Assembly: GCA_946413265.1 (NCBI GenBank)
Contig: CAMKJU010000027.1
Coordinates: forward strand, 1-43,726
DNA length: 43,726 bases
From: an uncultured Lentisphaerota bacterium
Lineage (GTDB): Bacteria > Verrucomicrobiota > Kiritimatiellia > RFP12 > UBA1067
Reading direction: 5' to 3'
Shown here one piece after another: positions 16,200-23,516 of the stretch (position 1 is the stretch's first letter; each line of letters begins with the position of its first letter). A model generated the notes under the pieces. It had not been told where the DNA came from. It ran no database searches and saw only the letters and a program-made list of their open reading frames with translations. A program made the translations under genes and the position numbers.

Positions 16200-18023
16200 C
16201 TAGCGTCGAAGGCGGATATTGCGGAACTCTACCTTCATCGGCGGACCTTGGTGGAGTTGGAGCGCGATGTGCCCCTTCGACGGGAAGAACGCCTCACGCG
16301 GGTCTACCACCGATGTGGTGCGCACGCCGTTGATCCACACCGTAATCGTGCGCCCTTCCACCTTCACGCGCATGTCGTTCCACTGCTCCACGCGGTAGAG
16401 GTCCTGGAGCGCCTTGCCGTCCGCAAAGCGCTTGACAGTCTTCTTGCCCGCCGCGTCGATCGTCACGTCCGACCCGCGCGCGCCGATGAGGTGCTGCTTG
16501 GGATGGTAGAGGAAACCCACGTAGTTTCCGCCGCCGTTCATGTCCGCCTGGTAGCCGTTGTCGCCGATGAACTGCGGCTTGCAGCGCAGCTGGATGCCGC
16601 TGTTGGCGCCCTTTGAAAGACGGAACTCCGCGCGGAGCTCGAAGTCGGTCAGCTCCTCGGCGGTATAGACGAGGTGGTGGTTGGGCTTGCACAGGTGATC
16701 TGGCGTGGATTCGCCGGTGATCACGCCGTCCTTGACGGAGAAGTAGCCGTCCTTCTGGCTCCAGCCCGTGAGGTCCTTGCCGTTGAAAATCGGACGGAAC
16801 AGCACCATGTCCGCCCCGGGCACGATGCCGCGCCGGTCGAGCGTGTCGATAATGCGCACGAGCGCGGTCCGCTCGTCGCCCGTCGCCGCTTGTGCGGCTG
16901 AGACGAGCTGCTTCGCCAGCGATTCGGGAAGGCGGTAGTCCGTAAACTTGATTTGGCTGCTCTCCTGCACGATGGCCGAAAGTTCAGGCCCGTCGCCGAG
17001 ACGGTACGTGAGATGGAGCTCCTTGTGCTTGCCCGGCGCGGGGTCGAACGGGAAGCCGCCTTGTCCCGCCAGATGGTTGCTCGCCATGATGGCACGCGAG
17101 CCACCCCCGACAAGCGCACGTACCATCCCAATGATGTCTGTAACCTGACGCGGAGTCCCGAAGAATCCGTATTCGGCCTTAATGACCGTTATCGGCGTCG
17201 TGTCCATCTCAAACGCGCGCGCGACGACGCGGATGATGCTTCCAGACAGACGGTCCGCCTTCGGGAACTCCTTCAGCAGGGCCAGCAGCTGCGGCAGGTC
17301 TTCCGGATCGCACAGCGTGGCGAACGCCTTGAACGCCTCCATGCGAAGTCCCTCGTGTTTCGTCGTGCGCGCGAACGCAAGCAACCTAGACATCTCCACG
17401 CGTACGCGGCGGGTACCCAAGACGTCCAGCGCGAGCCGGGCCTTCTTCACATCTGCACCTTCCAACAGACCCAGCAGGACGTCCACAATACCGTCGTTCG
17501 GGAAGCCGACCAGATTACGGCGTGCGAGCGTGGCCGCGGGACCCGTACCGAGCGCCGTCTCCACGAGCGCCGGCACGGCGGCGAGGTCGCCCTTCTGGAC
17601 GGCGTTCTTCGGCGGAAACGCGGTCAGTTTCTCGCTCGCGCCGGCGTAGCCGTCCGGGATTGGGTTGGTGCGCGCGCGAAGCGACTTTTCAATCCCGCCG
17701 CGGCGTTTGGCGTCCGTGACGACGGCGAGCGCACGCTTCAACGCAGTTTCGGCCTCGCCGCCGGGGATGTTCTCAAGCGCGTAGCGGGCGGCGAGAAACA
17801 ACGCCGGTTCGGTGGCATCCGTCAGAAGCGCCGCGAGCGCGGGCACGGCGGCGGTCGTACCGACGTGGCTGAGTTCCTGGCAGGCCGTCACTTTGTCGTT
17901 GAGGCCGTTTTCCTTCAGCACGGCCAGCAGCTCCGGCTCGGTCATGCGGAACACAGGCTCCTTCAGCTCCGCCGCCGACGCGACGAGCGAAACGAGGAAA
18001 CAGATCAAAAACGTTTTCTTCAT
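16200..18023 (-). CDS. Exported HEAT-repeat protein with C-terminal DUF1080 domain
   Basis: A 607-aa protein with signal peptide MKKTFLICFLVSLVASAAE. Residues about 25-300 contain alpha-helical HEAT-like repeats (AAVPALAALLTD, DLAAVPALVETAL, DLPQLLALLKEF). Residues about 405-605 are a DUF1080 domain, now also called 3-keto-disaccharide hydrolase, with the typical opening FNGKDLTGWSQKDGYFSVKDGVI and SGIQLRCKPQ, NYVGFLYHPKQHLIG and the closing PMKVEFRNIRLRR. The fold is a LamG-like jellyroll acting on or binding sugars outside the cytoplasm. It follows a Tat-exported Gfo/Idh/MocA oxidoreductase, and oxidation of sugars to 3-keto forms followed by cleavage is a known pairing of these families. 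Separated from that gene by 93 nt holding 7-bp tandem repeats. Confidence 0.9.
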   Translation of the reverse strand: MKKTFLICFLVSLVASAAELKEPVFRMTEPELLAVLKENGLNDKVTACQELSHVGTTAAVPALAALLTDATEPALFLAARYALENIPGGEAETALKRALAVVTDAKRRGGIEKSLRARTNPIPDGYAGASEKLTAFPPKNAVQKGDLAAVPALVETALGTGPAATLARRNLVGFPNDGIVDVLLGLLEGADVKKARLALDVLGTRRVRVEMSRLLAFARTTKHEGLRMEAFKAFATLCDPEDLPQLLALLKEFPKADRLSGSIIRVVARAFEMDTTPITVIKAEYGFFGTPRQVTDIIGMVRALVGGGSRAIMASNHLAGQGGFPFDPAPGKHKELHLTYRLGDGPELSAIVQESSQIKFTDYRLPESLAKQLVSAAQAATGDERTALVRIIDTLDRRGIVPGADMVLFRPIFNGKDLTGWSQKDGYFSVKDGVITGESTPDHLCKPNHHLVYTAEELTDFELRAEFRLSKGANSGIQLRCKPQFIGDNGYQADMNGGGNYVGFLYHPKQHLIGARGSDVTIDAAGKKTVKRFADGKALQDLYRVEQWNDMRVKVEGRTITVWINGVRTTSVVDPREAFFPSKGHIALQLHQGPPMKVEFRNIRLRR

Positions 18024-18043
18024 TTTTCAACCTTTTAGTTTTT

Positions 18044-18119
18044 GAGGACAGAGGACAGAAGACAAAAGACAAAGGATCTTTTTAATCTCGAACCACTAAC
18101 CACTAGCCACTAATCACTA
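18044..18119. repeat. Two arrays of degenerate 7-bp tandem repeats
   Basis: Plus strand 18044-18071 holds four 7-mers (GAGGACA, GAGGACA, GAAGACA, AAAGACA). 18092-18119 holds another four (ACCACTA, ACCACTA, GCCACTA, ATCACTA). They fill most of the 93-nt gap between the oxidoreductase stop and the DUF1080 gene. Read on the coding strand, the second array begins with the oxidoreductase stop codon TAG and repeats TAG every 7 nt, which closes all three frames. Confidence 0.8.
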
Positions 18120-19406
18120 AACGATCTCCCAGCCCGCGCGCTGCGTGCGGGAAAGCATGCGGTTCGCCTCGTCGTCGCCGATGAAACGCTCCTTCACGGG
18201 ATCCCACTTCATGTCGCGGCCGAGCCACTGGGCGATGTTGGCGCAGTGGACCGTCGTCATGGAACGGTGCATCATCACGGGGTTCGCAACGGTCTTCGTG
18301 CGCGTCCTCACCGAATTGAAGAACTGGCGCATGTGGTTCTGTCCGGTGTAGCCCGTGCGCACGCAGTAGTCGGCGAGGATCTTGTCATAGTCGGCGAGGA
18401 GCGACGGACGCGACGCCTCCGGACGCGAATAGCCGTCCGCGCACGACACCCATCCCTCCGTGCCCACGTACCTCACGCCGCACGACCCATGCCAGCCCTT
18501 GAGCACCGACACCATTTCGATGCCGTTCGCGAAGCGCATCCGCTGTCCGTCCGGCACGGGGCCGTTCACGTACTGGTAGTACACCGGTGACGTCGATTCG
18601 GCGCCGACGGCGTCATGGCACTGCGCGAAGGTGTGCGAGCCCCATTCACCGATCCGGCCGGTGTAGAGGTCGTGGTCGCGATGCCATCCGCTTGGCAGGT
18701 ACTTGTGGTTGTAGGGACGCCACGGACACGGCCCGAGCCACGCGTCCCAGTCGATGACGTCGCGCGGCGGCAACGGCTCGGCCGGCAGCCAGTCGCGGTG
18801 GAGAACGCTTGCCCACGGAGCCAGATGGGCGTACACGGTATGGACCTTGCCAAGGCGTCCAAGACGCATGAGCTCGTTACACACGACGAAGTTCGGTTCG
18901 CTCAGGCGCTGCATTCCGGCCTGATAGACGCGGCCGTACTTGGCCGCCGTCGCCACGACGGCCTGCCCTTCGCGGATGGTCATGGAAGCGGGCTTCTCGG
19001 TGTAGACGTCCTTGCCCGCCTTCATTGCGGCGATGGAGACGCCCGCGTGCCAGCGGTCGCCCGTCGCGGTGTGGATCACGTCGATATCGGGACGCGCCAG
19101 CAGCTCGCGCATGTCGATGTAAGTTTTGCAGTCCTTGTTGCCGTAATGCGTATCGACGATTTTCTTCACGGCTTCACGGCGTGGCTTCCACACGTCGCAG
19201 ATGGCGACGAACTGTACCTCCTTCTCCGGCAGCACCCAGCTGCGCAGGACGCCCTGTCCGCGTCCGCCGAGGCCGATGCCGGCCACGGTGATGCGGTTGG
19301 ACGGCGCGACGGCGCCGTCACGTCCGAGTGCCGACGCAGGTACGAGCCACGGCAGCGCAATCGCACCGCCAGCCCCACTGAGAAACGATCTTCGGGAAAT
19401 CTTCAT
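18117..19406 (-). CDS. Tat-exported Gfo/Idh/MocA-family oxidoreductase
   Basis: A 429-aa protein. The N-terminus MKISRRSFLSGAGG..ALPWL is a twin-arginine signal. The Rossmann motif VAGIGLGGRGQGV lies near residue 41, followed by AICDVW, DIDVIHTATGDRWH and the family EKP motif (VYTEKPASM). The C-terminal half has the HRDWLPAEPLPP..WDAWLGP and GRIGEWGSHTF segments common in large PVC members of the family. The family oxidises or reduces sugars using a tightly bound NAD(P); the substrate is unknown. The ATG at 19406 is preceded by GAAAGGA and begins the Tat signal, so the longer frame to 19481 is rejected. Its own promoter lies upstream, and the DUF1080 gene follows. Confidence 0.93.
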   Translation of the reverse strand: MKISRRSFLSGAGGAIALPWLVPASALGRDGAVAPSNRITVAGIGLGGRGQGVLRSWVLPEKEVQFVAICDVWKPRREAVKKIVDTHYGNKDCKTYIDMRELLARPDIDVIHTATGDRWHAGVSIAAMKAGKDVYTEKPASMTIREGQAVVATAAKYGRVYQAGMQRLSEPNFVVCNELMRLGRLGKVHTVYAHLAPWASVLHRDWLPAEPLPPRDVIDWDAWLGPCPWRPYNHKYLPSGWHRDHDLYTGRIGEWGSHTFAQCHDAVGAESTSPVYYQYVNGPVPDGQRMRFANGIEMVSVLKGWHGSCGVRYVGTEGWVSCADGYSRPEASRPSLLADYDKILADYCVRTGYTGQNHMRQFFNSVRTRTKTVANPVMMHRSMTTVHCANIAQWLGRDMKWDPVKERFIGDDEANRMLSRTQRAGWEIV

Positions 19407-19449
19407 GTAGTCCTTTCTATTCAAGATCACCTTGTATTCAGTGCCGCTT

Positions 19450-19478
19450 ATGATACCAAAACCGAGCCCTCCCGCCAA
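19450..19478 (-). promoter_or_regulatory. Promoter for the Gfo/Idh/MocA oxidoreductase gene
   Basis: The minus strand shows TTGGCG (19478-19473), a 17-nt spacer, then TATCAT (19455-19450) preceded by TGG as an extended -10. It lies 44 nt before the ATG. DNA upstream of the -35 (19485-19530) is T-rich on this strand, like an UP element. Confidence 0.55.
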
Positions 19479-19550
19479 CACCTAAAACACACAAACAACA
19501 ACACAAAACAACACAAAAACGAGAAACCCCTATTCATCATTCAAATTCCA

Positions 19551-19640
19551 TTCCGCACCGTAATCGCACATCTCCACCATTCCCCGTTCCACTCCTCCTG
19601 GATTGCGGTAAACGCGACACGGCGAGATTACGGTGCGGAA
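19551..19640. repeat. 15-bp perfect inverted repeat with 60-nt spacer
   Basis: Arm 1 is TTCCGCACCGTAATC at 19551-19565 and arm 2 is its exact reverse complement at 19626-19640. It lies just after the end of miaB and before the oxidoreductase promoter. No T-run follows, so it is not a clear intrinsic terminator. No gene is visible in the 60-nt spacer. It may be a structured RNA, a MITE remnant or a regulatory hairpin. Confidence 0.6.
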
Positions 19641-19650
19641 CGAAAGAGCC

Positions 19651-21054
19651 TCAGATCTCGCCGATTAGTATCTGGGGATGTGCTTCGCGGATGCGGACTT
19701 GAACGAGATCGCCGATTCGCACGGGACGCGACGGCTCGAACACGACAATGCGGTTGCCGCTGTCGCGTCCACTCCAACGCGCGGCGTTGCGGAGGGACGG
19801 ACCTTCCACCAGTACCTCGCGCACGGTTCCCACGAGACGGTCGTTGCGCGCCTGTCCGCGCACCTGCTGATCCGCGAGCAGCACCTGGTCACGCCGCTCC
19901 TTCTCCTCCGTCGGCACGTCGTCGGGAAGTGCCGCCGAGCGCGTGCCGGGACGCGGCGAGTATTTGAACACGAACGCATTGTCAAACCCCGCCTCCTCCA
20001 TGAGCGAACGCGTCGCCTCGAAATCTTCTTCCGTCTCGCCGGGATAGCCCACGATCACGTCGGTCGTCACGGCGAACTCCGGGTCGAACGCCCGCAGCTT
20101 CGCGACGGCGGCAAGGTACTCGACGCGCGTGTAGCGGCGGCCCATCTCCTTCAGCACGCGGTCGCTCCCGCTCTGTACGGGCAGATGCAGGTGGCGGCAC
20201 ACCTTCGGGAACTCGGCGTAGGCGCGCACGAGCTCGTCCGTGCAGCCCTTCGGGTGCGCGCTCGTGAAGCGGATGCGCGCGAGGCCGTCGACGGCGTTCA
20301 GCGCCTCGAGGAGACGCGGAAACGCCTCCGTGTAGCCGCCGGGGCTGGGCGGGTCGTCCGGACCCCATGCCGGATTGCGCACGCCGTAGCGCAGGACGCT
20401 CTGCCCGAGCAGGCACACCTCCTTCACGCCGCGCGCGGCGAGCGCGCGCACCTCGGCCACTACCTCGCGCGCGGGACGCGAGTATTCATGCCCGCGCACG
20501 TCAGGGACGATGCAGTAGCTGCAGCGGTTGTCGCAGCCAAGGAGCACGGTCACGTAGCTTTGGAACGACGCGCCGCCCGCGTGCGCGTCCATGCCCGTCG
20601 GCACCTCGTCGTCGTCCGGCAGTTCAAGGATGCGCGTCTCGCCCGCGAGACAGCGTTCCACGAGACGCGGAATCGCGCCGAACCGGCGCGGCCCCACCGC
20701 GAAGTCGAGCTTGGGAAGGGATTTGAAAACATCCGTACCCATGCGTTTGACGGCGCAACCCATGAGACCCACGATTTTAATGGCGGCGGTCGCGGGGCGA
20801 CACGCCCTACCGGCTTCGGCGGTCGCGGGGCGACACGCCCTACCGCGTCCTTCCTTAGCGGCAATCAGGTTGCCGCATTTGCCCACGGCCTTACGTTCGG
20901 CCATGTCACGGACGGTGCAGCTGTTGACGATCACGATGTCCGCCTCGGATTCGTCCGCGGCCTTTTCATAACCGGCGGCGAGCATGAGGGCCTCGACGGC
21001 CTCGCTGTCACGGACGTTCATCTGGCAACCGTAAGTATGGACGAGGAATTTCAT
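19651..21054 (-). CDS. miaB: tRNA-2-methylthio-N6-dimethylallyladenosine synthase
   Basis: A 467-aa radical SAM methylthiotransferase that adds a methylthio group to i6A37 of tRNAs. The N-terminal MTTase domain has its three cluster cysteines, Cys10 (TYGCQMN), Cys46 (NSCTVR) and Cys100 (LMGCAVKR). The radical SAM motif is CDNRCSYC with Cys174, Cys178 and Cys181. The C-terminal part from about residue 400 is a TRAM domain. Residues about 69-91 (GRACRPATA repeated) are encoded by two 33-bp REP-like units and sit between a helix and the strand leading to Cys100, where other MiaB proteins have a short loop. The core motifs are intact, so the enzyme is probably active. The ATG overlaps the SDR stop codon by 4 nt. 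Confidence 0.95.
   Translation of the reverse strand: MKFLVHTYGCQMNVRDSEAVEALMLAAGYEKAADESEADIVIVNSCTVRDMAERKAVGKCGNLIAAKEGRGRACRPATAEAGRACRPATAAIKIVGLMGCAVKRMGTDVFKSLPKLDFAVGPRRFGAIPRLVERCLAGETRILELPDDDEVPTGMDAHAGGASFQSYVTVLLGCDNRCSYCIVPDVRGHEYSRPAREVVAEVRALAARGVKEVCLLGQSVLRYGVRNPAWGPDDPPSPGGYTEAFPRLLEALNAVDGLARIRFTSAHPKGCTDELVRAYAEFPKVCRHLHLPVQSGSDRVLKEMGRRYTRVEYLAAVAKLRAFDPEFAVTTDVIVGYPGETEEDFEATRSLMEEAGFDNAFVFKYSPRPGTRSAALPDDVPTEEKERRDQVLLADQQVRGQARNDRLVGTVREVLVEGPSLRNAARWSGRDSGNRIVVFEPSRPVRIGDLVQVRIREAHPQILIGEI
20785..20845. repeat. Two tandem REP-like units inside miaB
   Basis: Two direct 33-bp units, starting at 20785 and 20818, carry GGCGGTCGC, loop GGG, GCGACACGCC and CTACCG. The period of 33 bp is eleven codons, so each unit adds the same peptide (GRACRPATAxA) to MiaB. 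The stems are imperfect compared with the copies at 28702 and 30701 (CACG in place of CCG on one arm). The GTAG tetranucleotide is present on the minus strand at the foot of each stem. Confidence 0.82.
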
Positions 21055-21701
21055 GGTTCGGCAAGAAGGGATTGTCCGCCATCGACGGGAATGACCGCAC
21101 CCGTGGTCGATTCGGCGGAAAGAAGATAGGCGACCGCGTCGGCGACTTCGGACGGCGTGGGATGGCGTCCGAGCGGCGTCGCGCCGGCACGTTCATGACA
21201 GTGTTCGGGCGGCAGCACAGGACCAGGCGCGACGGCATTCACGCGCACACGGCCCGCGAAACGCAGGGCGTCGGCACGTGTCGCGTCAAGCAGGTCGCTC
21301 TTCGAGCGAAGGTAGGGCGTGTCGCGCTTGTCGCGACCTATTACGCGGCAATCGAGAATGTTCACGACCGCGCCACCACCGTGTGCGGCGAGCAGATCCG
21401 TCAGCGCGCGCGGGGCGTCCACGTTCACGGCGCGGAGGCGAGCCTCCACATCTGGAGACAGTTCCGCATCGTGTGAAAAGAGGCCCGCGTTGTTCACGAC
21501 GGCGCAGAGGTTAGGGGCGGCGGCGCGTGCGGCGGCGAAGAGACGGGCGGGCCCGTCGGGTTCCGCGAGGTCGACCGCAAATGCGGCGTCGGAAGAGGTG
21601 CGCGAGGCGGCGATCACGTTCCAGCCGCGCGCGCGGAGCGCGTCGGCGATGGCTTTCCCAAGGCGGCGCGCGCCGCCGGTCACGAGAACGGTTCCAGCCA
21701 T
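21051..21701 (-). CDS. Short-chain dehydrogenase/reductase, FolM/pteridine reductase-like
   Basis: A 216-aa protein with the SDR cofactor motif VTGGARRLG at residues 7-15, NNAG at 70-73, and the catalytic Tyr130 and Lys134 in YLRSK. Asp117 (VNILD) stands where classical SDRs have Ser, as in pteridine reductases and FolM. VRVNAVAPGP and VIPVDGGQSL complete the family pattern. It probably reduces a pterin or similar carbonyl substrate with NADPH in the cytoplasm; the exact substrate is not shown. The start at 21701 is chosen because it begins the Rossmann fold (MAGTVLVTGG); a longer frame runs back through the upstream gene. Its stop overlaps the miaB ATG. The DNA coding for the active-site Tyr matches 15 bp of the MiaB repeat unit. 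Confidence 0.88.
   Translation of the reverse strand: MAGTVLVTGGARRLGKAIADALRARGWNVIAASRTSSDAAFAVDLAEPDGPARLFAAARAAAPNLCAVVNNAGLFSHDAELSPDVEARLRAVNVDAPRALTDLLAAHGGGAVVNILDCRVIGRDKRDTPYLRSKSDLLDATRADALRFAGRVRVNAVAPGPVLPPEHCHERAGATPLGRHPTPSEVADAVAYLLSAESTTGAVIPVDGGQSLLAEP
21311..21338. repeat. Possible degenerate REP-like unit over the SDR active site
   Basis: The plus strand GGTAGGGCGTGTCGC at 21311-21325 is identical to 15 bp of the miaB repeat unit and includes GTAG. It is followed by GCTTGTCGCGACC, which can form a short GTCGCG/CGCGAC stem. The encoded residues RDKRDTPYL contain the catalytic Tyr and the spacing is normal for the family, so chance similarity in GC-rich DNA is a real alternative. 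Confidence 0.35.
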
Positions 21702-21705
21702 GGCG

Positions 21706-22563
21706 TCAGTGGTCGTGGTGTCCTTCGCCGTGCCAAGGGATGAACGCAGGCACCTGCTCGATGCCGGCGGCGAGGCGCTGGCGTACCGCCTCATAGACGA
21801 GGATCGTGGTGGCGGCGGAGACGTTGAGCGAGTCCGCGAGGCCGAGCATCGGAATGCGCACGCGCAGGTCCGCCGCATCCATCCATTTCGCCGTGAGGCC
21901 ATATTGCTCGGCACCCACGGCGAGCGCCACGTTGCCCGTAAGGTCGACCTCGAAGTGGAGTTTCTCCGCATGCGGAGTCGCGGCGAGAATCTTGAAATCG
22001 TGGGCCTTCAGCCAAGCGAGAGCCTCGTCAGAAGAGGCTTCCACAACGGGGACGGAAAAGAGCGTGCCCGTGGAGGCACGCACGACGTTCGGGTTGTGGA
22101 TGTCCGTCGTACGGTCGCACACGATTACGGCGCAGGCATGCGCGGCGTCCGCGCTGCGGAGGATCGTCCCGAGGTTGCCGGGCTTCTCGATCGACTCGGT
22201 CACGATCACGAGCGCGTGCGGAGGCAGGTCGAGGTCTCCAAGGCTGCGTGCCACGTGTGGTCCCACCATCAGGAGACCGTCGGGGCGATCCTTGTAGGCC
22301 ATCTTTAGGAACGCGGGCTTAGAGCAGGTGAACACCTCCGCACCGCGTGCCGCACAGTCCGCCACGAGCTGCGGCTCGTTCTCGTGCTTGAGGTAGAGGT
22401 CGGGGCAGTGGAAAATCGCGTGCGGACGGTATCCGTTGTCAAGCGCGCGGCGGCACTCGCGGAAACCCTCCACGATCATCTCGCCCGTCTCCTCGCGGAA
22501 CGAGCAGTTCCGCAGCTTGACGACGTGCTTGATCTTCGGGTTGGAGGGCGATGCGAGTTCCAT
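21706..22563 (-). CDS. TrmH/SpoU-family RNA 2'-O-methyltransferase
   Basis: A 285-aa protein with a short N-terminal substrate-binding domain (residues 1-105, IVEGFRECRRAL) and a C-terminal SPOUT knot. The SPOUT motifs are present in order: IEKPGNLGTILRSADA near residue 125 (motif 1), LAVGAEQYGL near residue 213 (motif 2) and IPMLGLADSLNVSAATTIL near residue 238 (motif 3). The family methylates ribose 2'-OH in rRNA or tRNA with S-adenosylmethionine; the target nucleotide cannot be read from sequence. The C-terminus WHGEGHHDH is His-rich and may bind metal. It lies 4 nt upstream of the SDR gene and in the same run as miaB, so two RNA-modifying genes share this operon. Confidence 0.93.
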   Translation of the reverse strand: MELASPSNPKIKHVVKLRNCSFREETGEMIVEGFRECRRALDNGYRPHAIFHCPDLYLKHENEPQLVADCAARGAEVFTCSKPAFLKMAYKDRPDGLLMVGPHVARSLGDLDLPPHALVIVTESIEKPGNLGTILRSADAAHACAVIVCDRTTDIHNPNVVRASTGTLFSVPVVEASSDEALAWLKAHDFKILAATPHAEKLHFEVDLTGNVALAVGAEQYGLTAKWMDAADLRVRIPMLGLADSLNVSAATTILVYEAVRQRLAAGIEQVPAFIPWHGEGHHDH

Positions 22564-22595
22564 GTGCGGGATGTTCCTAGGGATCGTGGCTAGTC

Positions 22596-23477
22596 TCAGC
22601 GGCCACTTTCAATCAGTTTTCTCAGTTCGTCATCCTTCGCAATGGTTTTTCGGTGCTCGATGACCTGACGGTAGTCCTGTCGGTTCTCAACAAGGTCGTC
22701 GCAGACTTCGCGGCTGAGATAGACGATGCCCTTGCTGCGCAACGTGGCGTAGAGCTGAGCGCCGTCGTCCGCCTCGCGCATTGCCTCGGGCAGTACGGCC
22801 AGGAGGCCGCGCACGAGCCGCGAATCAACGGTCACGGGCGAATAGCGCGTGCCAAAGAATATCACGTTACCCTCGCGCAGCTTTCTGTCAAAATATGAAC
22901 GCCTGTCGTTGATACGCTTCAATAGAACCTGCGAATCTTCGTTCGGCTTGAACGATGCATCTGCGGCCTCCTCTGCTTCGGAAAGCGCAGTCGACCTTGG
23001 CGCAGCGGGCGGTGCCGACACAGACGGAGCCGGAGTCGGATCCGGAGCCGGCGCCGGAGGAGTGTCGTCAAAGAGGTCGTCCACGTCCTGGACCACAACT
23101 GGGCGAGCAGGCGTCGGCGTTGTGCGCTTAGGCACAACAGGCTGCGCCGCAGCGGCCTGTGCCGCAGCAGCCGCAGCGGCCTGCTGTGCCGCAATAACAC
23201 CACTCTGCGTGGCAAGGAACGCCCGCCATGGCACCACCTGACCCGTAATCTGAGTGCCGTGGTTGACGAAGAGCGCCGTGCCGGAACGCATGAGGACGTA
23301 TGGCGGCTTCACGTAATGCCCGTTCACGAACACCATGCCTGTGCGGATGGGCTTGCCTTTCACGGCTTTCAGGTACTTGTTGGCACTGGCTGGGACCTCT
23401 TCGAAATCCCTGACTGCCGCTTCCGCAGCCACCACTAACAGGCCAATCAAGCCGATTGCCACACTCAATCTCTTCAT
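22596..23477 (-). CDS. Exported protein of unknown function with Ala/Pro-rich linker
   Basis: A 293-aa protein, not recognised. A signal peptide (MKRLSVAIGLIGLLVVAAEA) is followed by a small domain at about residues 25-90 (VFVNGHYVKPPYVLMRSGTALFVNHG). Residues about 95-165 are low-complexity Ala/Gln then Pro/Ala. A charged helical C-terminal domain (about 175-290) includes LLKRINDRRSYFDRKL and VIEHRKTIAKDDELRK. The layout suggests two periplasmic domains joined by a flexible linker. It lies between a TMEM43-like gene (39 nt upstream) and the TrmH-like gene (32 nt downstream), so it is probably co-transcribed with both. Confidence 0.75.
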   Translation of the reverse strand: MKRLSVAIGLIGLLVVAAEAAVRDFEEVPASANKYLKAVKGKPIRTGMVFVNGHYVKPPYVLMRSGTALFVNHGTQITGQVVPWRAFLATQSGVIAAQQAAAAAAAQAAAAQPVVPKRTTPTPARPVVVQDVDDLFDDTPPAPAPDPTPAPSVSAPPAAPRSTALSEAEEAADASFKPNEDSQVLLKRINDRRSYFDRKLREGNVIFFGTRYSPVTVDSRLVRGLLAVLPEAMREADDGAQLYATLRSKGIVYLSREVCDDLVENRQDYRQVIEHRKTIAKDDELRKLIESGR

Positions 23478-23516
23478 CTTTACTCTTCCCTACTTTTTGC
23501 GTCGTTCCGTACGTTA

